Below are positions 1 to 8,930 of a stretch of DNA of 64,000 nt, in pieces. The translations under genes and the position numbers were made by a program. The notes under the pieces were generated by a model. It searched no databases. It was not told the DNA's origin and worked only from the letters and a program-made list of their open reading frames with translations. How positions within the stretch are numbered: the stretch's first letter is position 1; every line of letters starts with the position of its first letter. The stretch comes from Legionella septentrionalis (GTDB lineage: Bacteria; Pseudomonadota; Gammaproteobacteria; Legionellales; Legionellaceae), in contig NZ_RZGS01000008.1 in assembly GCF_003989745.1 (NCBI RefSeq), positions 19,739 to 83,738 on the forward strand, read 5' to 3'.

Positions 1-603
1 AGAACTTTGGGAATTAACTTGCTAAACCAGGCTTTCATTTTTTTAAACCTAATTTATCAGTTTAAAATGCGGCTTCCCACGCTAAGCAGGGAGTTTCAGG
101 ACGGACGTTTGTCCTTTAGCATCTCCCATTTGCAGCGCGAGGGTTAGTGGATAAATGATAAGTTTTTTGAATTGCTATCATTATCCCACTTTGTAATACC
201 AACCATTACGCTGAAATACTGCAACGGTACAGTTCTGGAGTTTGCTGCATGGATTTCATTATGTCCCTTTATGACTCCACTCCATCGAAATAACTGCTAT
301 CCGGATTTGGTCGATTCGACCACACCGCTCCTAATTTCATCTTGGGTGACTTCCTCTGATTTTGCAAGGTCATGCATATTCCAACCCACTGCTTAACGAA
401 TTGCTTTTGTATCCAGCGTTTCCGGCTAATGACATGCATGAATTCTTATTTACATAATATCGAGCCTGGTAAACGAAAATAGCCGGGTTGAGTTAGGTAA
501 ATACTCGGTGCGGAAGCTAAATACGATCAGACTTTGATACGCTTGTTCTATTTCGCGTGGATACTCGTTATACTCACGAGAGATTAGTAATCCTGACGTT
601 TTA
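1..603. other. Intergenic region upstream of ugpA, no supported gene
   Basis: No open frame here has a recognisable protein signature. A 74-codon plus-strand frame at 172-396 has no ribosome site and an unconvincing composition. Two short minus-strand open stretches (about 453-599 and 250-400) are interrupted by stops and match nothing I know. A periplasmic binding protein (ugpB) would be expected next to the permease genes and is not present in this interval. It may be elsewhere, may lie left of the window, or may have decayed here. A weak -10-like TATACT at 569-574 could belong to the ugpA promoter, but no good -35 goes with it. Confidence 0.5.
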
Positions 604-1482
604 ATGGCCAAATTTACTCACCATTCTAAAATTGCATTTCTATTCATTGCACCCCAGTTACTGGTCACCTTGTTATTTTTTATATGGCCAGCATTCGGCG
701 CTATTGTGCAATCCTTGTTTTTAAGTGACCCCTTTGATTTGCATACGCAATTTGCCGGATTGGAAAATTATATTGATTTATTCCTAAATCCAGATTATGG
801 AAAAGCGATAGGGGTTACAGCGGTTTTAGCCATCGCCATTACTGCTTTGACGATGTGCTTTGGATTAGGTCTTGCCGTGTTGGTAAATGGCAGACGCAGG
901 AGCCAATCCCTTTATAAGTCCCTGTTGCTATGGCCATACGCGGTTGCTCCTGCCGTTGCGGCTATTTTATGGCGTTTTTTGTTTCATCCGGCTCTTGGCT
1001 GGCTGCCCGGCCTGGCGGGCTGGTGGGGTATTGATTTTAATTACATGATTCATCCATCCCAAGCTTTAATTGTAATTATTATTGCCGCTTCCTGGCAGCA
1101 ATTTAGTTATAATTTTTTATTTTTTTTTGCAGCCTTAAAGCTTGTTCCGAATTCTTTGATAGAAGCTGCAATTATTGATGGCGCCTCTTCCTGGCGGCGA
1201 TTCTGGCAAATTATTTTCCCTTTACTGGCACCTACGACTTTTTTCCTATTTGTCATGAACCTGGCATACGCCTTTTTTGATACTTTTGGCATGATTCAAG
1301 TCATTACGAATGGCGGTCCGCAATCCAGTACCACGACATTAATTTATAAAGTGTATGAAGATGGATTTATTGGCATGGATCCCGGCAGTTCTTCTGCCCA
1401 ATCCGTAGTGCTTATGCTGATTGTTTTGGGACTTACCCTCCTGCAATTTCGCTATCTTGAAAAAAAAATTTACTATCAATGA
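604..1482 (+). CDS. ugpA: UgpA-like ABC transporter permease
   Basis: Inner-membrane permease of a carbohydrate/glycerol-3-phosphate ABC importer of the MalF/UgpA type. The 292 residues match the usual UgpA length. There are about six hydrophobic segments, the first at residues 10-35. The cytoplasmic EAA loop that contacts the ATPase is visible at about residues 187-206 (EAAIIDGASSWRRF). It is first in a ugpA-ugpE-ugpC run on the plus strand. The heterodimer partner (UgpE) and ATPase (UgpC) follow, but no solute-binding protein lies next to it. Family assignment is firm. The substrate (glycerol-3-phosphate, phosphodiesters or a sugar) is inferred from similarity to Ugp systems and is not shown by the sequence. 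Confidence 0.88.
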   Translation: MAKFTHHSKIAFLFIAPQLLVTLLFFIWPAFGAIVQSLFLSDPFDLHTQFAGLENYIDLFLNPDYGKAIGVTAVLAIAITALTMCFGLGLAVLVNGRRRSQSLYKSLLLWPYAVAPAVAAILWRFLFHPALGWLPGLAGWWGIDFNYMIHPSQALIVIIIAASWQQFSYNFLFFFAALKLVPNSLIEAAIIDGASSWRRFWQIIFPLLAPTTFFLFVMNLAYAFFDTFGMIQVITNGGPQSSTTTLIYKVYEDGFIGMDPGSSSAQSVVLMLIVLGLTLLQFRYLEKKIYYQ

Positions 1483-1603
1483 CTCAAACAACGATTATTA
1501 CTCAGCAAATGAAACAATGGAAAACATCATGAATGAGATGCTAAACGTAAGCTCTGAGGCTAAGGCTGTTTTCCACGAAAAAGCTGCGTACAAAAAAGGC
1601 ATC

Positions 1604-2449
1604 ATGATTCAGCAGTTGCGCACGTGGTGTTTACGCGCCATCCCCCATGGTTTACTTTGGCTATTCATCCTATTTTTGTTTTTACCGCTTTATTTGGCTC
1701 TCATCGCCGCAAGCCATGATGCATCTGCGCTGATGCAGGCGCCACTGCCAAGTTTCCCCGGGAAAATGCTGTGGCAGAACATGAAAGTGGTCTGCATGCA
1801 TGGAATAACCGCCACGGGAGGAGAGCCAATAGCCAATATGCTATGGAATAGTTTTTTTATGGCTGTATTAATTGCTGTTGGCAAAATAACACTTGCATTG
1901 TTTTCTGCTTTTGCTCTGGTTTATTTTGATTTTCCCTACAAAAAAATGTGCTTCTCTTTGATATTATTGACGATGATGTTGCCGGTTGAAGTAAGAATTG
2001 TACCCACGTTTCAAGTGGTTGCTTCAATGGGGTGGTTAAATTCGTTTGCCGGCCTTACCTTGCCGCTTATTGCATCTGCAACTGCTACCTTTCTTTTTCA
2101 ACAATTCTTCAAAACAGTACCCAAAGAATTAGTGGATGCAGCAAAGATAGATGGTGCAGGGCCCGTGCGTTTTTTTATTGACGTTTTATTGCCGTTATCA
2201 CGCTCTCATATCGCAGCCATGTTTATTATCATGTTTGTGTATGGATGGAACCAGTATTTATGGCCTCTTATCATTACCACAGAGCCGAAGATGGCCACCA
2301 TTGTCATGGGGATTCATTATTTAGCTGGAGTTGCCGATCAAGTGCCTCAATGGCATTACATTATGACGGTAGCATTAATTGCATTATTACCTCCCTGTCT
2401 CGTTGTCATTATATTACAACGTTGGTTTGAAAAAGGATTAAGACAATAA
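1604..2449 (+). CDS. ugpE: UgpE-like ABC transporter permease
   Basis: Second permease subunit of the importer (MalG/UgpE type), with about six membrane segments and an EAA loop in the C-terminal half (VDAAKIDGAGPVRFF). The frame stays open upstream to 1421, which overlaps ugpA, and has other ATGs at 1517, 1529 and 1538. I chose 1604 because it gives 281 residues, the length of E. coli UgpE, and because the preceding 61 codons are polar and unlike the family N terminus. A weak AAAAAAGG lies upstream. If 1604 is right, 121 bases separate it from ugpA. The stop overlaps the ugpC start by one base, so translation is probably coupled. Confidence 0.85.
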   Translation: MIQQLRTWCLRAIPHGLLWLFILFLFLPLYLALIAASHDASALMQAPLPSFPGKMLWQNMKVVCMHGITATGGEPIANMLWNSFFMAVLIAVGKITLALFSAFALVYFDFPYKKMCFSLILLTMMLPVEVRIVPTFQVVASMGWLNSFAGLTLPLIASATATFLFQQFFKTVPKELVDAAKIDGAGPVRFFIDVLLPLSRSHIAAMFIIMFVYGWNQYLWPLIITTEPKMATIVMGIHYLAGVADQVPQWHYIMTVALIALLPPCLVVIILQRWFEKGLRQ

Positions 2450-3540
2450 TGGCTGCAGTAAATATGATAGCGGTTAATAAATTTTGTGATGGTCACAAAA
2501 TTTTAAACAATATTAATTTGAATATAGAAAAAGGTGAATTCGTAGCAGTGGTGGGCCCATCGGGTAGTGGGAAATCGACTCTGTTAAGATTAGTGGCCGG
2601 CCTTGATTCGGTAAGCCAAGGTAGTATTCTCATTGATGATCAATGTGTGAATAAAATTCCTCCGGCGCAACGAAATATGGCCATGGTTTTTCAAAATTAT
2701 GCTCTTTACCCGCATATGACTGTGTTTGATAATATGGCATATGGTTTAAAAATGCGCGGCATAAAAAAGCAAGTTATCAAAGAACGCGTCGAAGAAGTCA
2801 GTAATTTGCTGCAGTTAGATGATTATCTACAGCGTAAACCTGCTTCGCTTTCGGGTGGACAGCGGCAACGTGTGGCCATGGGCCGGGCGATTGTGCGTTC
2901 ACCGGCAGTGTTTTTATTTGATGAACCTTTATCAAATCTTGATGCAAAATTACGCACGGAAATGCGACATGAAATAAAAAAACTCCATAACAAACTTAAC
3001 ACGACTTGTTTGTATGTAACTCATGATCAAACGGAAGCAATGACGCTGGCCAACCGCATTGTGATGTTAAATAAGGGTTGCATCGAACAAGTTGGCACGC
3101 CTATGGAACTTTATCTGCGCCCGGCAACTGAATTTGTGGCAAGCTTTATCGGCCATTATCCAATGAATTTTTTGTCGGGTAGTATTGAGCTTACAAGCAA
3201 TAAGATTAAGACGGTTCTTGGTATTGAGCTACCGCTGCCGAATTGTCTTAAAGCCAGATCTTCAGGGGATAAAGTGGTAGTTGGCATCAGGCCAGAACAT
3301 ATTTTGCCAGCGGTAGAGCCAGCTTCCAATAGCATAGAAGCCACAGTGGATTTTATTGATGATATGGGCTCTGATAAGATTCTGCATTTATTCAGTGTAA
3401 CCGGGAATATAAAGTTTTTAGTTCGCGTATTTGCAGATACGCATTTAGCATATGAAAAATTAAATTTTCAACTTGATCTAGCCAAAGCAAATATTTTTTG
3501 TCAGGAGACCGGGATTCGGTTAGGAGGATGGAATGATTAA
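2449..3540 (+). CDS. ugpC: UgpC-like ABC transporter ATPase
   Basis: Cytoplasmic ATPase that powers the importer. Seen directly: Walker A GPSGSGKST at residues 36-44, signature LSGGQRQR at 134-141, Walker B VFLFDEP at 154-160 and switch histidine in THDQTEAM (His192). A C-terminal TOBE/MalK-type regulatory region follows from about residue 235, including VGIRPEHI. Length 363 is normal for UgpC/MalK (about 356-371). The gene overlaps ugpE by one base and the next gene by eight bases, so the operon continues into the DUF1189 gene. MalK-type ATPases can serve several importers, so it could also energise a permease encoded elsewhere. Confidence 0.9.
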   Translation: MAAVNMIAVNKFCDGHKILNNINLNIEKGEFVAVVGPSGSGKSTLLRLVAGLDSVSQGSILIDDQCVNKIPPAQRNMAMVFQNYALYPHMTVFDNMAYGLKMRGIKKQVIKERVEEVSNLLQLDDYLQRKPASLSGGQRQRVAMGRAIVRSPAVFLFDEPLSNLDAKLRTEMRHEIKKLHNKLNTTCLYVTHDQTEAMTLANRIVMLNKGCIEQVGTPMELYLRPATEFVASFIGHYPMNFLSGSIELTSNKIKTVLGIELPLPNCLKARSSGDKVVVGIRPEHILPAVEPASNSIEATVDFIDDMGSDKILHLFSVTGNIKFLVRVFADTHLAYEKLNFQLDLAKANIFCQETGIRLGGWND

Positions 3541-4417
3541 GGGAAAGGGAAAGCTGCGCGCGCTGGATGCTCCTGTTTACCGATATTGGCAAGCTGTTTA
3601 TTTATCTTTTTATTCATATCGCCTGTATGTTGATGTATTTAAGCGGTGGCGTGGTTATGGGATTTTATATTTGCTATTTTTGCTTACTTTGACGACGATT
3701 CCTTTGGCATTGCGAATGATCGTTGAATTTAATACCTTTTTTAACGAGCAAGTGCTTTTTCCATTACAAGAATTGCCACCTCTTTATGTGCAAGATGGAA
3801 AAATTTCGCTGGATAAACCTACGCCATACTTCATTAAAAATAAGGGGGGTGAGGTGGTAGCCATCGTTGATACTACAGGCTCCATCACCTCGATAAAAAA
3901 TAAACAGTATCCTCACTTAACGATGCTCATCACCAGCAATCAAATTCACTTCCGCCCGCCCGTGCCGCAATTATTTTTTAGCCAGCAAATTCCTGGGACA
4001 TTAAAAGAAGACTCCGTATATACTCAAACATTAACCAACAATACCAATGAAATTTTCGTTGCCAAAAAATGGGTGCAAGCAAGTGGGATTTTAAACATGA
4101 AGTTATTGGCGGATGCTTTAATTTATCCAATGTTGCTGGGTTTTTTTATTTCACTTTACTTAGTCCTCATGCTCATTTTGGGTTTTTTAGGACAAGTTTT
4201 TGCCTCTACCCTATTCGGATTGAAGCTTCGCTTTAAAGATTCTACACGTTTATTTGCTGTGTCCGTGACGCCCCAGGTTATTTTTTCCACTCTGTTATTA
4301 ATCGCTAAAATTAGTTTTGCTGCTTCAGGCTTGGTTAATATGATATTAGTGGCAGTTTATTACAGTTATGCAGTGGCATCCGTAAAACGTGAGCATACGA
4401 AAATGGTTCTCTCATGA
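3533..4417 (+). CDS. DUF1189-like inner-membrane protein
   Basis: A 294-residue membrane protein of unknown function resembling the DUF1189 family. One membrane segment lies near residues 43-62. A soluble loop of roughly 130 residues follows, probably outside the cytoplasm, with the hydrophobic phrase PTPYFIKNKGGEVVAIVDTTG typical of DUF1189. Three or four membrane segments follow from about residue 195 to 285. The start overlaps the end of ugpC by eight bases and the stop overlaps the next gene by four (ATGA), so it is translated as part of this operon. Nothing in the sequence gives a biochemical role. A link to the transporter is suggested only by the gene order. Confidence 0.72.
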   Translation: MIKGKGKLRALDAPVYRYWQAVYLSFYSYRLYVDVFKRWRGYGILYLLFLLTLTTIPLALRMIVEFNTFFNEQVLFPLQELPPLYVQDGKISLDKPTPYFIKNKGGEVVAIVDTTGSITSIKNKQYPHLTMLITSNQIHFRPPVPQLFFSQQIPGTLKEDSVYTQTLTNNTNEIFVAKKWVQASGILNMKLLADALIYPMLLGFFISLYLVLMLILGFLGQVFASTLFGLKLRFKDSTRLFAVSVTPQVIFSTLLLIAKISFAASGLVNMILVAVYYSYAVASVKREHTKMVLS

Positions 4418-5202
4418 AAGAACAAGTGCATTTTGCCCATGGCAACGGGTTCCCTTCGCCTTGCTACCGTCAATTTCTCCTCCACTTACAGGAGCGATTC
4501 ACTTGCTTTTTTATCGACAGAATTGGCCATTCTCCAGATTTTCCTGTCACAGAAAACTGGCATTATTTGGTTGATGAAGTGGTTGCGAGCATCAAACAGC
4601 AAGCGTCCTCGCCGGTTATTGCTATCGGACATTCTTTAGGCGGCGTGCTGAGTTTTCTTGCAGCTATTGAGCAACCTGACTTATTTAAAGCTGTTATTTT
4701 ACTCGATTCACCGATTATCGGGCGATTAAAATCCAATATTTTAAGATTTTCCAAAAAACTGGGCATTATTGATCATATCACCCCTGCATTTCGCACCCGC
4801 GGCAGACGGCAATATTGGCCCACTCGTGAACAAGCTTTGCATTATTTAAAAAGCCGGAAACTTTTTAAAACATTTCACGATGCATGCCTGCAGGATTATA
4901 TTGATTATGGCATGCAAAAAGATGAACATGGTTATTCGCTGCGTTTTAATCGTCACATCGAATATCAAATTTATCGCACCATTCCGCATATATTGCATGA
5001 ACATGAAGGAAAGTTAAAATTACCTGCAGCTTTAATTTATGGCAGTAAAAGTAATGTTATCGATAAGTTTGATTTGCGTTATATGAAAAAACATTATGGC
5101 ATAATCAATTTTGAGATCTCCGGCACCCACATGTTTCCCATGGAGCATCCCAAGGAAGCTGCGGACTTAGTCTTGCGTGCAATAGATACTATAGTTAAAT
5201 AA
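4414..5202 (+). CDS. Alpha/beta-fold hydrolase
   Basis: Cytoplasmic serine hydrolase of the alpha/beta fold, 262 residues. The oxyanion-side motif HGNGF is at residues 9-13. The nucleophile elbow GHSLGG is at 72-77, making Ser74 the nucleophile. The catalytic histidine is probably in SGTHMFP (about His239), close to the C terminus as the fold requires. No signal peptide is visible. Members of this general family act as esterases, thioesterases or lipases, and the substrate cannot be read from the sequence. It overlaps the DUF1189 gene by four bases (ATGA). The fadE gene 77 bases downstream makes a lipid-linked role plausible but unproven. Confidence 0.82.
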   Translation: MKEQVHFAHGNGFPSPCYRQFLLHLQERFTCFFIDRIGHSPDFPVTENWHYLVDEVVASIKQQASSPVIAIGHSLGGVLSFLAAIEQPDLFKAVILLDSPIIGRLKSNILRFSKKLGIIDHITPAFRTRGRRQYWPTREQALHYLKSRKLFKTFHDACLQDYIDYGMQKDEHGYSLRFNRHIEYQIYRTIPHILHEHEGKLKLPAALIYGSKSNVIDKFDLRYMKKHYGIINFEISGTHMFPMEHPKEAADLVLRAIDTIVK

Positions 5203-5279
5203 AAAGGAAGTCGTTTAAAATTTTTGTTAGTTAAAATCTGCATCGTATTAATTGGAATATTTGCAAAAGGAGAAAGACC

Positions 5280-7760
5280 GTGATGACTGCTCTGATGGTT
5301 CTTATTGTTTTAAGTTTGTGTTTTACCTTATTTATCCAGCAGGCTTCCATTGCGGTTTGGACAATAAGTTTTACTGTATTTGCCCTTCTACTTCTTAAGT
5401 ATGCTTCTTTAGGAATTATTGCCAAGACCGGGATTTGTCTGTTATTTGCTCTCTTTTTAATCGGTTCTATAAAGCCCTTGCGTAAAAACTTATTATCCAG
5501 TTTCTTATTTCGTGCCGTAAGCCGAGTCATTCCTTCCATGTCTAAAACCGAACGGGAAGCTCTGGAAGCTGGAACAGTTGGCTGGGAGGGTGACTTATTC
5601 AGCGGCTCTCCTGATTTTGAAAAATTACGCTCTTCATTAGGAGTATCTCTTAGTGAAGAAGAGCAGGTTTTTATGAATGGGCCGGTAAACGCATTGTGCC
5701 GTATGATAGATGATTGGGATATAACGCATAACCGTGCCGATTTGCCGCCTGAAATGTGGGAATTTATTAAAAAACAAGGCTTTTTAGGGATGATTATTCC
5801 CAAACGTTATGGCGGATTGGGTTTTTCCGCCACAGCGCAAACGGCGGTATTGAGCAAGCTTTATGGGCGCTCGATCACCGTTGCTTCCACTATTGCGGTA
5901 CCCAATTCATTAGGGCCTGGTGAGTTGTTGCTAAAATACGGGACAGAAGAGCAAAAAGAATATTATTTACCACGCCTTGCTGATGGTCGGGAAATTCCCT
6001 GTTTTGCATTGACCGGTCCGAATGCTGGCTCGGATGCTGCTTCCATCCCGGATAAAGGCGTGGTATGCAAGGAAACAATAAACGGTAAAGAAGTTTTGGG
6101 AATACGCTTAAATTGGGACAAGCGCTACATAACTTTATGTCCGGTTGCTACCCTGATTGGTTTAGCTTTTCGTTTGTTTGATCCCGATAACTTGTTGGGC
6201 AAAGGGTATGATGTGGGCATCAGCTGTGCTTTAATTCCCGAAAACACGCCGGGAGTTACGAAAGGCAGACGGCATTTTCCGTTGAACATCGTTTTTCAAA
6301 ATGGACCTACACAAGGGAAAAATGTATTTATCCCGGTCGATTATTTAATTGGCGGTGCAAAAATGGCAGGGCAAGGCTGGCGGATGTTAATGGAATGTCT
6401 GAGTGCAGGACGTGCTATCTCCTTGCCATCAAGCGCTGCCGGCGCTACGCAAGCAGCAGCTCTGGCTTGTGGTGCTTATGCGAGAATACGCAAACAATTT
6501 AATCAACCTATTTCCAAGTTCGAGGGGATAGAAGAAGTGTTGGCGAGGATTGCCGGCAATACTTATTTGATTGATGCCGCATTGAGTATGACGGTTGCCG
6601 CCATTGATCATGGCGCAAAATCAGGGGTTGCCGGTGCTATTTTAAAATACCATACCACAGAGCGGGCTCGGCAAATTGGCTGCGATGCCATGGATATTCA
6701 TGGTGGCAAGGGTATCTGCCTGGGGCCTAATAACTATTTGGGCCGTGGTTATCAGGGCGCACCGATTAGCATTACTGTTGAAGGGGCAAATATTTTAACG
6801 CGCAGTTTGATTATATTTGGTCAGGGCGCTGTACGTTGCCATCCTTATGTGTTCAAAGAAATGGAAAGCATCCGCACTAAGGATTTAAGTGCATTTGATG
6901 ATGCCATTTGGGGGCATGCAGGCTTTATTTTTGCGAATTTCAGTAAATCCCTATTATTCAATTTTACCGATGGCCATTTTACACGGGCACCCACCGGTAC
7001 AACAAAACGCTATTATCAATTAATCCACCGCTACAGTAGCAACCTGGCATTTTTGGCTGATTTTTCCTTATTGGTTTTGGGGGGAGCGCTCAAGCGCAAG
7101 GAAAGAGTTTCAGCGCGATTGGGAGATGTGCTCAGCTATTTGTATTTGGCATCCGGGGTTTTACAGCGTTTTTATTTGGATGGTGAGCCAAAAGAAGACT
7201 TGGTTTTAGTGGATTGGTGCTGTCAGCATTTGTTTTACGAATGCGAGCAAGCCATTAATGGGGTCATAGCAAACTTTCCCGCACGCTGGAGTCGTATCTT
7301 CTTAAAATGCATGGTGCAGCCTTTCGGTGGCAGACGTAGCAAGCCTGCTGATGCACTTGAGAAGCAGTTAGCTCATTTACTAACCACCTCTAATCCAGCT
7401 CGCACGCGGCTTACCCGCACTGTATTTTCCGAACCGATTGAAAATTGCCCTTTAGGAAGACTGGAAGAAGCATTCCACAAAATAGGTGCCGTCGCGGGCT
7501 TGGAAAAGAAAATTTCCTCAGCCATCCGCGAAGGCAAGCTCCATTCTTTAACATTGCTTGAGCAAATTGAAGAAGCAAAAGAATTGGGCATCCTTTCTCC
7601 TGATGAAGTCAAAGAATTAAAAAATGCTGAATTGGCGCGTCAACAAATCATTGCCGTGGATGATTTCGATAACAGCGAGTTGAGGCATGAACCGAAAAAG
7701 GAAGAGGTAAAGAAAAAGAAAATACGCGATAAAGATGATTTAACCTTTGAGCCGGTATAA
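5280..7760 (+). CDS. fadE: Acyl-CoA dehydrogenase FadE
   Basis: Membrane-associated acyl-CoA dehydrogenase catalysing the first FAD-dependent step of fatty-acid beta-oxidation. Its 826 residues match the long FadE form (E. coli 814), well above the usual 380-residue dehydrogenases. Two hydrophobic segments occupy residues 1-65. The dehydrogenase core begins near residue 125 (WDITHNRADLPPEMWEFIKKQ) and includes the TGPNAGSDAASIPDKG substrate/FAD region and the DIHGGKGICLGPNNYLGR region. A DUF1974-type C-terminal extension follows and ends in a very charged Lys/Glu tail. A good AGGAG lies at 5268-5272; translation could start at GTG 5280 or ATG 5283. It probably ends this plus-strand unit. Confidence 0.93.
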   Translation: MMTALMVLIVLSLCFTLFIQQASIAVWTISFTVFALLLLKYASLGIIAKTGICLLFALFLIGSIKPLRKNLLSSFLFRAVSRVIPSMSKTEREALEAGTVGWEGDLFSGSPDFEKLRSSLGVSLSEEEQVFMNGPVNALCRMIDDWDITHNRADLPPEMWEFIKKQGFLGMIIPKRYGGLGFSATAQTAVLSKLYGRSITVASTIAVPNSLGPGELLLKYGTEEQKEYYLPRLADGREIPCFALTGPNAGSDAASIPDKGVVCKETINGKEVLGIRLNWDKRYITLCPVATLIGLAFRLFDPDNLLGKGYDVGISCALIPENTPGVTKGRRHFPLNIVFQNGPTQGKNVFIPVDYLIGGAKMAGQGWRMLMECLSAGRAISLPSSAAGATQAAALACGAYARIRKQFNQPISKFEGIEEVLARIAGNTYLIDAALSMTVAAIDHGAKSGVAGAILKYHTTERARQIGCDAMDIHGGKGICLGPNNYLGRGYQGAPISITVEGANILTRSLIIFGQGAVRCHPYVFKEMESIRTKDLSAFDDAIWGHAGFIFANFSKSLLFNFTDGHFTRAPTGTTKRYYQLIHRYSSNLAFLADFSLLVLGGALKRKERVSARLGDVLSYLYLASGVLQRFYLDGEPKEDLVLVDWCCQHLFYECEQAINGVIANFPARWSRIFLKCMVQPFGGRRSKPADALEKQLAHLLTTSNPARTRLTRTVFSEPIENCPLGRLEEAFHKIGAVAGLEKKISSAIREGKLHSLTLLEQIEEAKELGILSPDEVKELKNAELARQQIIAVDDFDNSELRHEPKKEEVKKKKIRDKDDLTFEPV

Positions 7761-7762
7761 GT

Positions 7763-7792
7763 TTCAGGTTACCGGTAAAACGGTAACCTGAA
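7763..7792. terminator. Perfect 12-bp hairpin after fadE
   Basis: Arms TTCAGGTTACCG (7763-7774) and CGGTAACCTGAA (7781-7792) pair perfectly around a GTAAAA loop, a few bases after the fadE stop and before the convergent gene's end. There is no T run on either side, so it is either a weak terminator or an mRNA 3'-end stabilising stem. Confidence 0.6.
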
Positions 7793-7830
7793 GCAGACGT
7801 TGAGCCTATATCCTCACTGCTAAAATCCTT

Positions 7831-8517
7831 TTAGTGTTTTAAGGTAGGCGTAGGAGACGATTCTCTAATTACCTGTTCATCTTTGGCGGCTGTTTTTTCC
7901 ACAGGTTTATCGCCAATTTCCTGAACTTGCTCCAGCATGGCTTGGCCATGAGACTTCCAGAAAGCAAATGTACCTTTCGTGACTTTTGAATAAATTCCCA
8001 GGGTGACAATATTAAGTATCGTTTCTAAAAAGCGATCTTCAGCTGGTAAGCCGCGATGTTTTTTCAAAATATCTGCGTAAGTCTCACCACTCCCATATCG
8101 TTTAGAACGAAGCGCCAGCATATCATTGATTTTTTCCTCTGCGCCTTTGCTGGAATTTAATGCTTGCTCCATCTCCGTTACTATTCTGTATTTTCGCAGA
8201 CCTTCATAAAGGGCTGGATGCTTTTCTTGCACAACGGCAGCGTTAACATCCTCTCCAGTTATGCCGTATTTTTCCGTAGTGGATGTATCAGCCCAGTATA
8301 TGGAAAGGCCGTTACTGAATGGTCCCCCTAGTAATGCAGTAGTCAAAGATGGATATTTTTTTTGCTCTTTTTCTTTTTTTTCTTCATATGCTGCAAGCAC
8401 GTCTTCTGGTAATTCCTTGGCAAGCTTCTCGATACTTGCTTCCAGATGCGCTTTATAATCTTGGCAAGCTAATTTTAATAATTCGACTTTACGCTCGATG
8501 GAAATGGCTTTGGACAT
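7831..8517 (-). CDS. Unknown soluble protein, effector-like
   Basis: I do not recognise this 228-residue protein with certainty. It starts with a charged helical region rich in Glu and Lys (residues 5-55, EEKKEKEQKKYPSL). Near residues 165-205 it has a hydrophobic stretch LETILNIVTLGIYSK followed by KGTFAFWKSHG, a phrase I associate with orphan Legionella proteins. The C terminus is polar with acidic residues, then Ser/Thr/Pro. I chose ATG 8517 because the frame's upstream GTG at 8526 lies within the ribosome site GAGGTG. The gene stands alone between fadE (convergent) and minE. It could be a Dot/Icm substrate, an inference from style and isolation only. Confidence 0.6.
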   Translation of the reverse strand: MSKAISIERKVELLKLACQDYKAHLEASIEKLAKELPEDVLAAYEEKKEKEQKKYPSLTTALLGGPFSNGLSIYWADTSTTEKYGITGEDVNAAVVQEKHPALYEGLRKYRIVTEMEQALNSSKGAEEKINDMLALRSKRYGSGETYADILKKHRGLPAEDRFLETILNIVTLGIYSKVTKGTFAFWKSHGQAMLEQVQEIGDKPVEKTAAKDEQVIRESSPTPTLKH

Positions 8518-8669
8518 GTGCTTCACCTCAAATTATTTCTTACTATTATAAAAAATAATTATTAAGGCAATATGATGTATATTTTTACTGAGTGTGATTT
8601 TTATGATAAAAAAGGATAAGCCGAGGTCACTAAAAAGCCCTAAAGAACAATATTAAGACAAAATGAAGA

Positions 8670-8930
8670 TTATTCCGATAAAGCTTCATCCGGCATCGTT
8701 ACATTAAGTTCCAAAACGGCGCTATCGCCCATGCGCTCCAAATTGACACTCACTTTGTCACGGCTTATTGGAATGTATTTCGCAATGACTGCGAGGATTT
8801 CCTCCTGCAGTTTGGGTAAATAATCGGGCGTATTACGCTGGGAGCGCTCATGAGAAATGATGATTTGTAATCGTTCTTTCGCAACTTTTGCCGTACTGGT
8901 GCGTTTACGTAAATAATTAAAAATACTCAT
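8670..8930 (-). CDS. minE: Cell-division topological factor MinE
   Basis: MinE stimulates the ATPase of MinD and drives the pole-to-pole Min oscillation that keeps the Z ring at midcell. The 86 residues are typical. The amphipathic N terminus [20 protein letters not shown], the [16 protein letters not shown] region and the [15 protein letters not shown] beta region ([19 protein letters not shown]) are all visible. It overlaps minD by four bases (ATGA) and sits downstream of it, the standard arrangement. No minC is present on either side. Confidence 0.95.
   Translation of the reverse strand: MSIFNYLRKRTSTAKVAKERLQIIISHERSQRNTPDYLPKLQEEILAVIAKYIPISRDKVSVNLERMGDSAVLELNVTMPDEALSE

Noticed and set aside
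172..396. 74-codon plus-strand frame upstream of ugpA
   Set aside because: No ribosome site, no family features, unusual composition; left out as chance ORF.
1421..1603. N-terminal extension of ugpE
   Set aside because: 61 extra polar residues overlap ugpA and are not part of the family; the 1604 ATG gives the usual 281-residue length.
5231..5803. 190-codon minus-strand frame
   Set aside because: Lies wholly antisense to the start of fadE, whose protein is clearly real.
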